Source of the DNA: Neoroseomonas lacus
GTDB lineage: Bacteria; Pseudomonadota; Alphaproteobacteria; Acetobacterales; Acetobacteraceae
Length of the DNA: 64,000 nucleotides
Direction: 5' to 3'
NCBI RefSeq assembly: GCF_014644535.1
Contig: NZ_BMKW01000005.1
Coordinates: forward strand, 310,001-374,000
The position numbers and the translations under genes were made by a program. The notes under the pieces are model-generated. The model ran no database searches, had not been told where the DNA came from, and worked only from the letters and a program-made list of their open reading frames with translations. Shown in pieces: positions 7,877 to 16,377 of this stretch (position 1 is the first letter of the stretch; each line of letters starts with the position of its first letter).

Positions 7877-8426
7877 TTTCGAAGGGCTCGTTCTTGACCA
7901 TCAGGAAGGCTTGGTGCGTGAAGGAATCGCCACCGAACAAGGAGGCCGCGACCAAGCCAGTGATGAAGGGCTGCCGGTAGGTGAGGGTATAGGCGATGAT
8001 TTGGCCGCCCGACCCGGCGCCCTGTGTCCCGGTCCCGGTGCCGGCGCCTGAGACATTCGGCCAGGCCGCGGTGGTGACCGTGAGATTGGCAACCTTCAGC
8101 ATGCCGCCGGTGGACTGCGTCACCAGCCAGATGATGTTCTGCGACCGGCAGGTGGGCACGTTCTCCTGCCCGGTGGTCTGCCACGATGGCGGCGTGTTGC
8201 TGCCGGTGATGCCATAGCGGCTCGCCCGCAGCGCCGCGTGGTCGAGCGCGGCCCCGGTCGCCAACTGCCAGGCCACTTCCATGCAGCCGATGACAATGAT
8301 GAAGAACGGGATCGAAATCAGCGCGAATTCGGTGGCCGCCACCCCGCGGCGGCCGAGCGGCTTGCAGAAGCGACGGACAATCCTTCCGCGGATGGGCGGT
8401 CGGTTGATCAGGCCTTCGGCGAACAT
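7863..8426 (-). CDS. TadE-like pseudopilin, first gene of the operon
   Basis: 187 residues from the ATG at 8426. The pseudopilin core is GRRGVAATEFALISIPFFIIVIGCMEVAW, with the Glu and aromatic residue in the expected places; the C-terminal half is a Gly/Thr-rich globular domain ending ENAAC. The frame is open 47 codons further upstream, but that part lies in AT-rich promoter DNA with no fitting start. It is the promoter-proximal gene of the three-gene orphan tad cluster. Confidence 0.82.
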   Translation of the reverse strand: MFAEGLINRPPIRGRIVRRFCKPLGRRGVAATEFALISIPFFIIVIGCMEVAWQLATGAALDHAALRASRYGITGSNTPPSWQTTGQENVPTCRSQNIIWLVTQSTGGMLKVANLTVTTAAWPNVSGAGTGTGTQGAGSGGQIIAYTLTYRQPFITGLVAASLFGGDSFTHQAFLMVKNEPFENAAC

Positions 8427-8560
8427 GATGACAGGGCCGTTTTGGGTTCGACGAGAGAGGGATGTTTTGTTAATTTGATAACATGACGTAAATTCCAATA
8501 AATGATCCGTTTCAAGTAAACACAAACATTTGAACACTTGGCGACGCTGTGCGTCAGGTA
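8427..8560. promoter_or_regulatory. AT-rich divergent promoter region, tad cluster and lemA
   Basis: A roughly 100-bp stretch (8455-8540) that is far more AT-rich than its surroundings separates the minus-strand tadE-like gene from plus-strand lemA. On the plus strand TTGATA at 8475-8480 is followed after 17 bp by ATAAAT, a weak match. On the minus strand TTGTGT-17-TTTATT and TTGAAA-17-TTTACG are both possible. I cannot choose between them, so only the region is annotated. Confidence 0.4.
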
Positions 8561-8674
8561 ACGCCATGCGGCTGGCATTGGCGCGCGGGGCGAATAGCCT
8601 CTGGCCAGGATGCGCCGGCGCCGGCAGGGTTCCCCCGGGCGGCCCCGGCGCCGCAGAGGAAGGAGCCGCAAGGC

Positions 8675-9238
8675 ATGGGCTGGATTGTCCTCGGCATCAT
8701 CGCCGTCATCATCATGTGGCTGGTGATCGTCTATAATCGGCTTGTCACGCTGCGGCAGGTGACCGGCCAGTCCTGGTCGGATGTCGACGTCCAGCTCAAG
8801 CAGCGGCACGACCTGATCCCCAACCTAGTCGAGACGGTGAAAGGCTATGCCGCGCACGAGAAGACGACGCTCGATGCGGTGATCCAGGCGCGCAACGCCG
8901 CCGTCTCGGCCCAGGCGCAGGGCCCGGCCGCGGCGGGGCCGGCCGAAGGCGCCCTTGGTGCCGCCCTGGGAAGGTTGTTCGCCCTGTCGGAGGCCTATCC
9001 GGACCTCAAGGCCAACCAGAACTTCCTGTCGCTGCAATCCGAACTCTCGGATGTCGAGAACAAGATCGCGGCCTCGCGCCGCTTCTACAATTCATCCGTC
9101 GCCGAATACAATGCGATGACCGAGAGTGTTCCGGCCGTGTTTTTCGCCCGTTCCATGGGTTTCCAGCAACGCGGCTTCTTTGAGGTTCCCGAGGCCGAGC
9201 GCGCCGTCGTCCAGGCGGCGCCCCAGGTGAAGTTCTAG
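8675..9238 (+). CDS. lemA: LemA family protein
   Basis: A 187-residue LemA-type protein: one N-terminal membrane helix (WIVLGIIAVIIMWLVIVYN) then a long helical bundle with the signatures LVTLRQVTGQSWSDVDVQLK, RHDLIPNLVETVKGYAAHE, YPDLKANQNFLSLQSELSDV, and EYNAMTESVPAVFFARSMGF. A GAGGAAGGAG ribosome binding site stands about 10 nt before the ATG at 8675, which decides the start over a longer upstream open frame. It is followed by an M48 protease gene 9 bp downstream, a pairing commonly seen for lemA. Role probably in envelope stress or proteolysis (inference). Confidence 0.93.
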   Translation: MGWIVLGIIAVIIMWLVIVYNRLVTLRQVTGQSWSDVDVQLKQRHDLIPNLVETVKGYAAHEKTTLDAVIQARNAAVSAQAQGPAAAGPAEGALGAALGRLFALSEAYPDLKANQNFLSLQSELSDVENKIAASRRFYNSSVAEYNAMTESVPAVFFARSMGFQQRGFFEVPEAERAVVQAAPQVKF

Positions 9239-9247
9239 GAGGCCGCC

Positions 9248-10372
9248 ATGCAGGCCTTCGGCCTGCGCACCCACGCCTGGAACACCGCTTGGCGGTCGAT
9301 GCTGCTGCTGGCCGGCTTCCCGCTGCTGTTGGCGGTGGTCGCGCTCGGCCTCGGCATGATCTTCGGCGGCGAGCAACGCGATCTCGGCCGCGCCCTCGCC
9401 AACGCCCTGCGCAACCTGCCCGGCATCTATGTGGCGTGTTGCGGCGTGGCGATCATCTGGTTCGCCATCGCCTGGGCGGCGCATAACCGCATCCTCGACT
9501 GGGCGACCGGTGCGCATCCGGTCACCCGCGCCGAGGAACCGCGGCTGTGGAATCTTCTCGAGAATCTGTGCATCTCGCGCGGCATGCGCATGCCGCGCCT
9601 GGCGGTGATCGAGACGGCGATGCTGAACGCCTACGCCGCCGGGCTGTCCCGCGAGACCGGGGCGGTTACCGTCACGCGCGGGCTGATCGATGCGCTGGAC
9701 GACCGGGAACTGGCGGCGGTGCTGGCGCACGAACTCAGCCATATCCGCAATGGCGATGCGCGGCTGGGGCTGATCGCGGCGGTCTTCGTCGGTGTCATCT
9801 CGCTCGGCTTCGACATGATGACCCGCTCCAGCCGTGTCGCCCGGGCCGAGCGTCGCGGCGGATGGCGGGTCGAGGGCAATTCGCGCAACGCCGGCTGGGC
9901 CGCAGTGATTGGCGTGTTGATGATCTCGCTCGCTTGGCTGCTGGCGACAGCGTTGCGCATGGCGTTGTCGCGCAACCGCGAATTCCTCGCCGATGCGGGA
10001 GCGGTGGAACTGACTGCGGACCCGGATGCGATGATCACCGCCCTGCGCAAGGTCGAAGGCCATGCCGCCATGCCCGAGGTATCGCCTCAGGTGCGCGCCC
10101 TGTTCCTCGAGGATGCGTCGGACAACGCGCTCTCCTCGCTAATGGCGACCCACCCGCCGATCGGCGATCGCGTCGCGGCGCTGGTGAAGTTCGCCGGTGG
10201 GCGCGATCCCGGGCCGATCGAAACCGCGGCCGTCGCGGACCTGCAGACGCCCGCCTGGGCCCAACAGGATGCGACAGATGAGACGGTCCGCGTCGCGCCC
10301 GCCGTGTCACCGTGGTGGCAGGGGCCAGCGCAGGGCGATCGCGGTAGCCGGTCGCCCTGGGAGCCGCGCTGA
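9248..10372 (+). CDS. M48-family membrane zinc metalloprotease (HtpX-like)
   Basis: 374 residues. Two N-terminal membrane helices (about residues 20-40 and 60-78) precede the protease domain. The zinc site HELSH is at residues 161-165 and the third ligand is probably E245 in SRNREFLADAGAVEL, as in M48 enzymes. Another hydrophobic pair (about 172-190 and 218-236) lies between them. The C-terminal tail after about residue 320 is low-complexity and polar. It is co-transcribed with lemA (TAGGAGGCC ribosome binding site right after the lemA stop). Likely a membrane quality-control protease. Confidence 0.92.
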   Translation: MQAFGLRTHAWNTAWRSMLLLAGFPLLLAVVALGLGMIFGGEQRDLGRALANALRNLPGIYVACCGVAIIWFAIAWAAHNRILDWATGAHPVTRAEEPRLWNLLENLCISRGMRMPRLAVIETAMLNAYAAGLSRETGAVTVTRGLIDALDDRELAAVLAHELSHIRNGDARLGLIAAVFVGVISLGFDMMTRSSRVARAERRGGWRVEGNSRNAGWAAVIGVLMISLAWLLATALRMALSRNREFLADAGAVELTADPDAMITALRKVEGHAAMPEVSPQVRALFLEDASDNALSSLMATHPPIGDRVAALVKFAGGRDPGPIETAAVADLQTPAWAQQDATDETVRVAPAVSPWWQGPAQGDRGSRSPWEPR

Positions 10373-10386
10373 CCGCGCCGTGGCCG

Positions 10387-10587
10387 TCAGGCGCCAGCCG
10401 CCGTTGCTGGTTGATCTTCTCGCATCGCTAGGCGGATGCGGGCCTTCAGCCTGTCCGAGATGATCGTCGCCTCGTGCTCGGCGCGGGCATGTGACATGGC
10501 CTTGGCCATCAATTCATCCTCGCCATCGGCGTGGATCACATGCGGGCAGCCCGGGAATACCGAGCCGCAATAAAGGACTTTGCTCAT
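10387..10587 (-). CDS. DUF1059 domain small protein
   Basis: 66 residues: LYCGSVFPGCPHVIHADGEDELMAKAMSHARAEHE carries the paired Cys and His residues typical of DUF1059, which may bind metal. A strong AGGAAGGAGG precedes the ATG. It is convergent with the M48 protease gene, 14 bp apart. The molecular role of the family is unknown. Confidence 0.83.
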   Translation of the reverse strand: MSKVLYCGSVFPGCPHVIHADGEDELMAKAMSHARAEHEATIISDRLKARIRLAMREDQPATAAGA

Positions 10588-10827
10588 GCGAGCCTCCTTC
10601 CTGTGCGGTCGCTGGGTCGCGGCCAGGGAGGCATATGGGGCCGGCGCCGGCCGCCCTGAACCCGGCTCACCGGACGGTGTTCTCGCGCTGCGCCGCGGTA
10701 CGCGTGACGCTCAAGGCATATCCCGCCCGGGTGGAAGAACTGGACCGGATGGGGATGCGGGCCGCTGCCGCCTGGTCCGAAAACGCTCCCAGGCGGAGCC
10801 CGGGAGCCGGGCCGAACGATGTCCGCT

Positions 10828-11472
10828 TCAGGCCCCGAGCAACCGCTTCAGCTTCAGTACGGCACTGTCGGGCGTGGTCAGCACCGGCTTGCCGGTCGCC
10901 TGCTCCACCATGGCCTTCGCCCGCGCCAGGCTGAACTGCCCGAGGGCGATGGCGTCGCAATCGGCCAGCGCCTTCGATGCCTCGGCGGCCAGCCGGTCAT
11001 GCGTGGCGGTATCGCCGGCATCGAGCGCCGCCAGCCCGCCCTCGGCCACCTTCGGCACTACGGTGATGCTGGCCGGGAACTCCGGTGTCATCGACGGGAT
11101 GGTGCCCTGGAAGGTCACCAGCAGACCGATGCGGCGCCCCATGGTCACCGCTTCCTCGATCATCGCCTCATTCGGCTTGAGCACCGGCAGGGGCGCGAGG
11201 TCGGCCGCGACGGCCTCGATGCAGGGACCGAAGGCGGAGCAGGTGAACAAGATGGCATCCGCCCCGGTCCCGGCGGCGTAGCGCCCCAGGGCCAGGAAAC
11301 GCTCGGTCATGCGCGGCGTCAGCGCCCCCTCCCGCGCCAGGTCGGCCGAGAGGCTGTCATCCAGCAGGTTCATCAGGATCTGGCCGGGCCAGAGCCGCGC
11401 GAAAGCCGCCTCGATCGGGGGCGGCGAGTGCCGCAGCGCGTGGATCAGCGCGATGCGCTTCGGCTGGCTCAC
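10828..11472 (-). CDS. Aspartate/glutamate racemase family protein
   Basis: 214 residues of the Asp/Glu/hydantoin racemase fold. The two catalytic Cys positions may be represented by LFTCSAFGP (first) and, weakly, ALADCDAIALGQFS (second); the usual second motif has Cys-Thr-Glu/His, so the second site looks altered. Other landmarks are IALIHALRHSPPPIEAAF and ETPVLTTP-like VLTTPDSAVLKLKRLL. It overlaps by four bases with a small secreted protein gene upstream. Substrate not inferable; possibly an arylmalonate or maleate-type enzyme rather than a racemase. Confidence 0.75.
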   Translation of the reverse strand: MSQPKRIALIHALRHSPPPIEAAFARLWPGQILMNLLDDSLSADLAREGALTPRMTERFLALGRYAAGTGADAILFTCSAFGPCIEAVAADLAPLPVLKPNEAMIEEAVTMGRRIGLLVTFQGTIPSMTPEFPASITVVPKVAEGGLAALDAGDTATHDRLAAEASKALADCDAIALGQFSLARAKAMVEQATGKPVLTTPDSAVLKLKRLLGA

Positions 11473-11972
11473 CGATTCGGGCTCCCGCAGCGGCGCAGCG
11501 GGGAGGGCATTTCACGGCAGTTCGGGAAGACGATCTCATCCGGCCCGACCTGCTCCACCTCAAGCGTATCGGGGCCGCCGGGGCAGCCGAAGCCGATCTC
11601 GGGCGGCAGGCGGCTGCCGGCCGGGGCCGCGGGGATGAAGCGGAAGCTGGTCGCGCCCGGCCGCGTCGCCGCCGTCTCCAGGAAACGCTGGCGATAGGCG
11701 GGGTCCAGGATACCGCTGCGCATCACCACTTCGCGCGTGAAGATCACGGTGGGCTGTGCAAAGCAGCGCGACCCTTCGGTCTCGCCGGGCGGGTACAGCC
11801 CGCCGGTCCACGATCCGAACAGCCATTCATGCGGCGTTGCGGATTGCGCAGGGGCCGGCGCCGCGGCCGTGGCGGGCGGCTGGGCAGGCGCCGGGGCCCG
11901 TTGCGCCACCGCGCTGGTGGCGAGCAGCGGGGCGGCGAGGATCAGGCAGCGGGCAATATGTCGCATAGGCAT
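11469..11972 (-). CDS. Secreted protein of unknown function
   Basis: 167 residues with a clear signal peptide (hydrophobic CLILAAPLLATSAVA then AQ) and an Ala/Pro-rich linker up to about residue 48. The mature part begins HEWLFGSWTGGLYPPGE, a motif seen in small lipocalin-like or THAP4-like periplasmic proteins, and has three Cys residues. The gene overlaps the racemase start by four bases (ATGA), so both are expressed together. No function recognised. Confidence 0.72.
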   Translation of the reverse strand: MPMRHIARCLILAAPLLATSAVAQRAPAPAQPPATAAAPAPAQSATPHEWLFGSWTGGLYPPGETEGSRCFAQPTVIFTREVVMRSGILDPAYRQRFLETAATRPGATSFRFIPAAPAGSRLPPEIGFGCPGGPDTLEVEQVGPDEIVFPNCREMPSPLRRCGSPNR

Positions 11973-12130
11973 GCTCCTTCCGGCGCGGGACTGGCGGTAT
12001 GGCCTGTCCGGTGGGGTTGCGGCAAGCGGGCGGCGCGCGATAGGAGCCGCGAACTCGGGCCCCGATGCGCGCCGATCACACGCCCGGTTGACGGGACAGG
12101 GGCTGCGGCCGTATCTCCCGCCCCCTCGGT

Positions 12131-12207
12131 GGCGGCCATAGCTCAGTTGGTAGAGCGCCAGGTTGTGGTCTTGGATGTCACGGGTTCGAGTCCCGTTGGT
12201 CGCCCCA
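12131..12207 (+). tRNA. tRNA-His (GTG anticodon)
   Basis: A full cloverleaf of 77 nt including the extra 5' G(-1) typical of tRNA-His, which pairs with discriminator C73, and an encoded CCA at 12205-12207. Acceptor stem GCGGCCA pairs with TGGTCGC (one G-T). The D-arm is AGCTCAGTTGGTAGAGC; the anticodon stem CCAGG/CTTGG encloses the loop TTGTGGT with anticodon GTG; the T-arm is ACGGGTTCGAGTCCCGT. Confidence 0.97.
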
Positions 12208-12272
12208 CCCCCCCCTCGCTTGCGTGTCGCGCGGTTCCGGTCAGGATGCCGGCAACCGAAGGGGGAATTTCC

Positions 12273-13058
12273 ATGCAGCTTTCATTGAACGGACGCGCGG
12301 CCATCGTCACGGGTGGCTCGAAGGGTCTCGGACTTGCGATGGCCAAGGCGTTTGTCGAGGCCGGTGGCCATGTCGCGCTGGTGGCGCGCGGGGCGGATGC
12401 CCTGGCCAGTGCCGAGGCCGAACTGCGCGACGCCGCGCCGACCGCCAGGATCACCTCGATTGCCTGCGACATCCGCACGGTGGAAGGCTGCGAGCAGGCC
12501 TATGCCGGTGCTGTCCGTGCACTCGGCCAGGTGGACATCCTGGTCAACAATGCCGGCACCTCGCAGCGCGGGCCATTCCTCGAGGTCAGCGACGCGCTGT
12601 GGCAAGACGACCTCGACCTCAAGCTGTTCGCCGCGATCCGCCTGTCCCGCCTGGTGCTGCCGGGGATGAAGGACCGCCAGTGGGGCCGCATCATCAACGT
12701 GCTGAACATCGGGGCGAAGGCGCCCAAGGCGACCAGCACGCCGACCTCCGTCTCGCGCGCCGCGGGCATGGCGCTGACCAAGGCGCTGGCCAACGAATTC
12801 GCGCCCCACAACGTGCTGGTGAACGCCATGCTCGTCGGCATCATCGAGAGCGACCAGTGGGTCCGCCGCCATGCCGCCGACAAGCGCAACATCACCTGGG
12901 AGGAATGGAAGGCCGAGCAGGGCAAGCCCGTCCCGCTCGGGCGCATCGGCAAGGCGGAGGAATTCGCGGCCATGGCGCTGCTGCTCGCCTCCGACATGGG
13001 CGGGTATGTGACCGGCACGGCGATCAATGTGGATGGCGGGTCCTCGCCGGTGGTGTGA
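12273..13058 (+). CDS. SDR-family oxidoreductase with altered catalytic motif
   Basis: 261 residues with a classical Rossmann start (AAIVTGGSKGLGLAMAKAF, TGxxxGxG), the NNAG motif (ILVNNAGTSQRG) and the C-terminal YVTGTAINVDGG. The segment that should hold the catalytic YxxxK reads TPTSVSRAAGMALTKAL, so the Tyr is Thr and the Lys is Arg, and the preceding catalytic Ser region is NVLNIGAKAPKA. It may therefore be a non-oxidoreductase member or use other residues. The start at 12273 follows GAAGGGGGAA; upstream open frame runs through the tRNA and is rejected. Confidence 0.88.
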   Translation: MQLSLNGRAAIVTGGSKGLGLAMAKAFVEAGGHVALVARGADALASAEAELRDAAPTARITSIACDIRTVEGCEQAYAGAVRALGQVDILVNNAGTSQRGPFLEVSDALWQDDLDLKLFAAIRLSRLVLPGMKDRQWGRIINVLNIGAKAPKATSTPTSVSRAAGMALTKALANEFAPHNVLVNAMLVGIIESDQWVRRHAADKRNITWEEWKAEQGKPVPLGRIGKAEEFAAMALLLASDMGGYVTGTAINVDGGSSPVV

Positions 13059-13087
13059 TGCGAATGGCATGAGTCTTTGCCTCATAC

Positions 13088-13237
13088 CGAGGCCGCGAAT
13101 GCGGCCCGCCGGAAGACCTGCGTGACGCCGGAGGCGTGCCTCCGGCTCGAAGCCAAGACAACCGGAGGTTTGCGCTCGCCATCCGAGGGCGCGAAAAATC
13201 GAATACCGGCGGTCGAAGCATTCGGCCGCTGGTATGA
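13088..13237 (+). repeat. Dispersed repeat, copy 1
   Basis: Shares a series of blocks with 59860-59970: an opening CCGAGGCCGCGA, then ACCGGAGGTTTRCG, a short run of A residues (GAAAA), then CGGTCGARG and CGGCCGC. Spacing between the blocks is conserved. It fills the gap between the SDR gene and the putative caspase-fold gene. Confidence 0.6.
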
Positions 13238-13325
13238 CCCCGGACACGATGGACCGGATGTGAAACGGTTCCTCGCGACGGTGGCCGCGTCATGGTGGGG
13301 ATCCCCGAGCAGGAGGAACTCCGCC

Positions 13326-13880
13326 ATGATCCCGATCCCGCAACCGGCCCTTGCGTTGAACTCCAGCGACTTCCCTACCTCCAGCCACTACACGATGGAG
13401 CATGAGGTGTTGGTCCGGCGCATCATCCGCCCGGAGGCCATCGTCGACATGGTCAGCGCGGCGGCGCGCTCAGGCAGGCTCCACGCCGTCATCATCAATG
13501 CCCATGGCATGGCGGGACCCGACGGCGTCGCGCTCGGCACCGGCCTGCATCTGGGCAATGTGCATCTTTGGGGCGCCGTCCACGGGCTGATCGAACGCAT
13601 CTGGATGTGTGCCTGTCAGGTGGCCGACACGCTGGACGGCCAGCGCTTCTGCCAGTCCCTTGCCGTGGTGACGGGCGCCGAGGTGGTGGCGAGTTCTGAC
13701 CCGCAGAGCGTCGGCGGGGCGGACCGGGAATTCGCCTTCGACTGGAACTGGCGGCTTGCCCGCATCCCGCCCCTGCAGATCGACGATTTCGAGGGGCACG
13801 TGATGCTGTGGGGCCCCGACGGCGTCGTGCAGGACTACGCCCCCAACCCGACCATCCCCGCGCCGAGTTGCCCGACCTGA
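13326..13880 (+). CDS. Putative caspase-fold (DUF4347/CHAT-like) protein
   Basis: 184 residues, no signal peptide. Residues 52-128 show a pattern like bacterial caspase-fold domains: a hydrophobic strand ending in His-Gly (HAVIINAHGMAG, H60-G61), a loop with GVALGTGLHL, then a strand ending in Cys (ERIWMCACQVAD, C95/C97), then FCQSLAVVTGAEVVASSDP. H60 and C97 are the candidate catalytic dyad. The C-terminus has FEGHVMLWGPDG. A GCAGGAGGAACT ribosome binding site fixes the start at 13326; the open frame upstream lies in the dispersed repeat. Family assignment is inference from pattern only. Confidence 0.6.
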   Translation: MIPIPQPALALNSSDFPTSSHYTMEHEVLVRRIIRPEAIVDMVSAAARSGRLHAVIINAHGMAGPDGVALGTGLHLGNVHLWGAVHGLIERIWMCACQVADTLDGQRFCQSLAVVTGAEVVASSDPQSVGGADREFAFDWNWRLARIPPLQIDDFEGHVMLWGPDGVVQDYAPNPTIPAPSCPT

Positions 13881-13891
13881 CGCACGGCGCT

Positions 13892-15076
13892 TCAGCGCGC
13901 GAAGAACGCCTGCAGCCGCCGCGTCGCCTCACGCGCCAGCGCTGTATCCACCGCGAAGCACAGCCGCAGATGGCCCTGTCCATCCGGGCCGAAAGCCGTC
14001 CCGGGCGCGAGGCCGACCTTCGCCTGCCGCAGGATGCGGATCGCCAGCGCCTTGGCGTCGGTCTCCCCCTCCACCGACAGGAACAGGTAGAACGACCCTT
14101 CCGGTGCCGCGATGCGGATGCCGGGGATGGCCGACAGCCCCTCGACGAAGATGTCCCGCGCCGCGCGGCAGCGCGTGACCATGGTGCGGATGAAATCGTC
14201 GCCCTGGTCGAGTGCCGCGATGCAGGCATGCTGCAGGAAAGTCGGGATCGAGGTGGTGTTGTACTGCCCGAGATTGTCGAAGACCTGCGCCAACCCCTCG
14301 GGGAAGATCAGCCAGCCGGCGCGCCAGCCCGTCATCGCCCAGTTCTTCGAGAAGGTGTTCGCCACCAGCAGTCGGTCGGACGGCTCGCACACCTCAAGGA
14401 AAGAGGGCGCGATCGCATTGCCGTAGGTGAAGTGGTTGTAGACTTCGTCGGAGACCAGCCACAGCCCGCGCGCCCGCACCAGGTCGCGCAGCGCCGTCAT
14501 CTGCGCCCGCGGCATCACCCAGCCAGTGGGGTTGGAGGGCGAGTTGATGGCGATCGCCCGCGTGCGCGGCGTGATCGCCGCCGCCACCTCATCGAGGTCG
14601 AGCTCGAAGCGCCCATCCGCCCGCATATGCAGCGGCACCGGCACCGGCACACCGCCGAGCAGCCGGATGATGGCATCGAGGTTCGGCCAATGCGGCGCGG
14701 GATAGATCACCTCCTCGCCCGGGCTGAGGATCGCCTGCATCGCCTGCATCAGCGCATTGATGCCGCCGGCGGTCACGGTGAAGCGGTCGGGCGCCACCTC
14801 CACGCCCCAATGGCGACGGTGGTAGTCGGCGAGCGCCTGGCGCAGCCGCGGCAGGCCGGTGGACCAAGTGTAGCGCGTGTGCCCCTCCACCATCGCCTTG
14901 TGCGCGGCCTCGGTGATGAAGGCCGGTGTCGGCAGGTCGCCTTCACCCACCCAGAGCTTGATGACCTCCGGATCCTCGAAGCCGAGATAGGCGACCTCGG
15001 CGATCTCGTTGGGCGCGAGGTCGCGGATGCGGTCGGGGAGGCTGTCGCGCGGGGCGAGCGGTGCGGTATCGGACAT
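13892..15076 (-). CDS. PLP-dependent aminotransferase, class I/II
   Basis: 394 residues, fold type I, subgroup like aspartate and related aminotransferases. Visible are VGEGDLPTPAFI near the N-terminus, YTWSTGLPRLRQALADYHR, the cofactor region VTAGGINALMQAMQAI, INSPSNPTGWVMP with the conserved Asn, SDEVYNHFTYG with the PLP Asp and Tyr, the Schiff-base lysine in TFSKNWAMTGWRAGW, and the final carboxylate-binding Arg in GHLRLCFAV. The start at 15076 removes a poor upstream extension. It diverges from an aspartate dehydrogenase gene, suggesting linked amino acid metabolism. Substrate not certain. Confidence 0.9.
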   Translation of the reverse strand: MSDTAPLAPRDSLPDRIRDLAPNEIAEVAYLGFEDPEVIKLWVGEGDLPTPAFITEAAHKAMVEGHTRYTWSTGLPRLRQALADYHRRHWGVEVAPDRFTVTAGGINALMQAMQAILSPGEEVIYPAPHWPNLDAIIRLLGGVPVPVPLHMRADGRFELDLDEVAAAITPRTRAIAINSPSNPTGWVMPRAQMTALRDLVRARGLWLVSDEVYNHFTYGNAIAPSFLEVCEPSDRLLVANTFSKNWAMTGWRAGWLIFPEGLAQVFDNLGQYNTTSIPTFLQHACIAALDQGDDFIRTMVTRCRAARDIFVEGLSAIPGIRIAAPEGSFYLFLSVEGETDAKALAIRILRQAKVGLAPGTAFGPDGQGHLRLCFAVDTALAREATRRLQAFFAR

Positions 15077-15359
15077 GCGGGGCGGTTTGTCGCCGATGCA
15101 GCCGTGCCGGGGCAAGCGTCGCCTGTGCGGCATCGGCGGAAACCTGGCGCGCTGTCTTGGCGAGGCGCAGAACGAGGCGATCCAGGCCCGACCGGCCGGG
15201 ATGCCTTGTGGGACGCGGCTCTTCCACGCCGGGGCTGGGAAGGCGGCGCCTGACGAAACGGCCCAGCGCTGACGCCTCGCGATCCGGCGGCAGGATCACC
15301 ACCCCTTCGGGCTCGCTGCGAGCCGTGCTAACGCGCTGCCCTTGGTCACGGAGGGTCAC

Positions 15360-16169
15360 ATGGCGCAGCAATTGACGGTCGGCATCGCGGGACTGGGTGC
15401 GATCGGCCTCCATCTGGCGCGGGCGCTGGATGCCGGCGTGCAGGGGCTGCGCCTCGCCGCCGTGTCCGCCCGCGACCTCAACAAGGCGCGCCGACTGATC
15501 GAGGGCTTCGCCACGCCGCCGATGGTCGTGGCCAATGCCGAACTCGCCGCCTGCGACATCGTCGTGGAAGCCGCCCCCGCCATCGCCTTCGAGGAGATCG
15601 CCACCGCAGCCATCGAGGCCGGCAGGATCTTCGTCCCCTCCTCCGTCGGCGCGCTGCTGCCGCGCATGCACCTCGTCGAGCGCGCCCGGCAGACCGGCGC
15701 GCGCATCATCGTGCCGACCGGCGCACTGCTTGGCCTCGATGCCGTCCGCGCCGCCGCCGAGGGTGATGTCGAGAGCGTCACCATCGAAACCCGCAAGCCG
15801 CCGCGCGGTCTCGAAGGTGCGCCCTATCTGAAGTTGCACGCCATCGACGTGTCGGCCATCACCACCGCGACCCTCGTCTTCAAGGGCAATGCCTTCGACG
15901 CGGCGCAGGGCTTCCCGGCCAATGTGAATGTCGCCGCCGCCCTGGCGCTGGCCGGCATCGGGCCGGAGCGCACCATGGTCGAGATCTGGGCCGACCCCGG
16001 CGTGACCCGCAACACCCACACCATCCGCGTGGAAGCCGCCGCCGCACGGCTGACCATGACGATCGAGAATGTGCCGAGTGAGGAAAACCCCCGCACCGGC
16101 AAGATCACGCCGCTGTCGATCGTGGCGTGTCTTCGCGGGCTGACGAGCACCCTGAAGGTGGGGTCCTAG
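15360..16169 (+). CDS. Aspartate dehydrogenase (NadX-like)
   Basis: 269 residues. N-terminal NAD-binding motif VGIAGLGAIGLHLARAL, middle SVGALLPR and PTGALLGLDAVRAAAEG, and the C-terminal catalytic domain FPANVNVAAALALAGIGPERT, WADPGVTRNTHTIRVEA with the family's conserved His, and SEENPRTGKITPLSIV. Known members convert L-aspartate and NAD(P) to iminoaspartate or oxaloacetate plus ammonia. The ATG at 15360 has ACGGAGGG upstream. No nadA or nadC is nearby, so a role in NAD synthesis is not shown; amino acid turnover with the divergent aminotransferase is as likely. Confidence 0.87.
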   Translation: MAQQLTVGIAGLGAIGLHLARALDAGVQGLRLAAVSARDLNKARRLIEGFATPPMVVANAELAACDIVVEAAPAIAFEEIATAAIEAGRIFVPSSVGALLPRMHLVERARQTGARIIVPTGALLGLDAVRAAAEGDVESVTIETRKPPRGLEGAPYLKLHAIDVSAITTATLVFKGNAFDAAQGFPANVNVAAALALAGIGPERTMVEIWADPGVTRNTHTIRVEAAAARLTMTIENVPSEENPRTGKITPLSIVACLRGLTSTLKVGS

Positions 16170-16177
16170 AGCAGATC

Positions 16178-16203
16178 GCGCCTGACTGTGCTCAGTCAGG
16201 CGC
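16178..16203. terminator. 11-bp perfect hairpin after aspartate dehydrogenase
   Basis: GCGCCTGACTG-TGCT-CAGTCAGGCGC, eight bases after the aspartate dehydrogenase stop. There is no T-run, so it could be an intrinsic terminator or a dispersed palindrome; the same CGCCTGAC...GTCAGGCG core recurs at 38612-38635. Confidence 0.5.
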
Positions 16204-16377
16204 ATAAAGAGGCTCGCTCAAACAAGAGGTTAGAGCGGTCACGGCATCGGGTCGTGCCGGCGCGTGATGTGCGATGGTATGGTGCTGCTTTGGCCCGAGT
16301 GTCTGTTTGGGAATGCGCCACAGGAGGCAATCCCAAATACGGCAATCGGCTCGCATTCCGTGTGAATTGGCAGGAAT

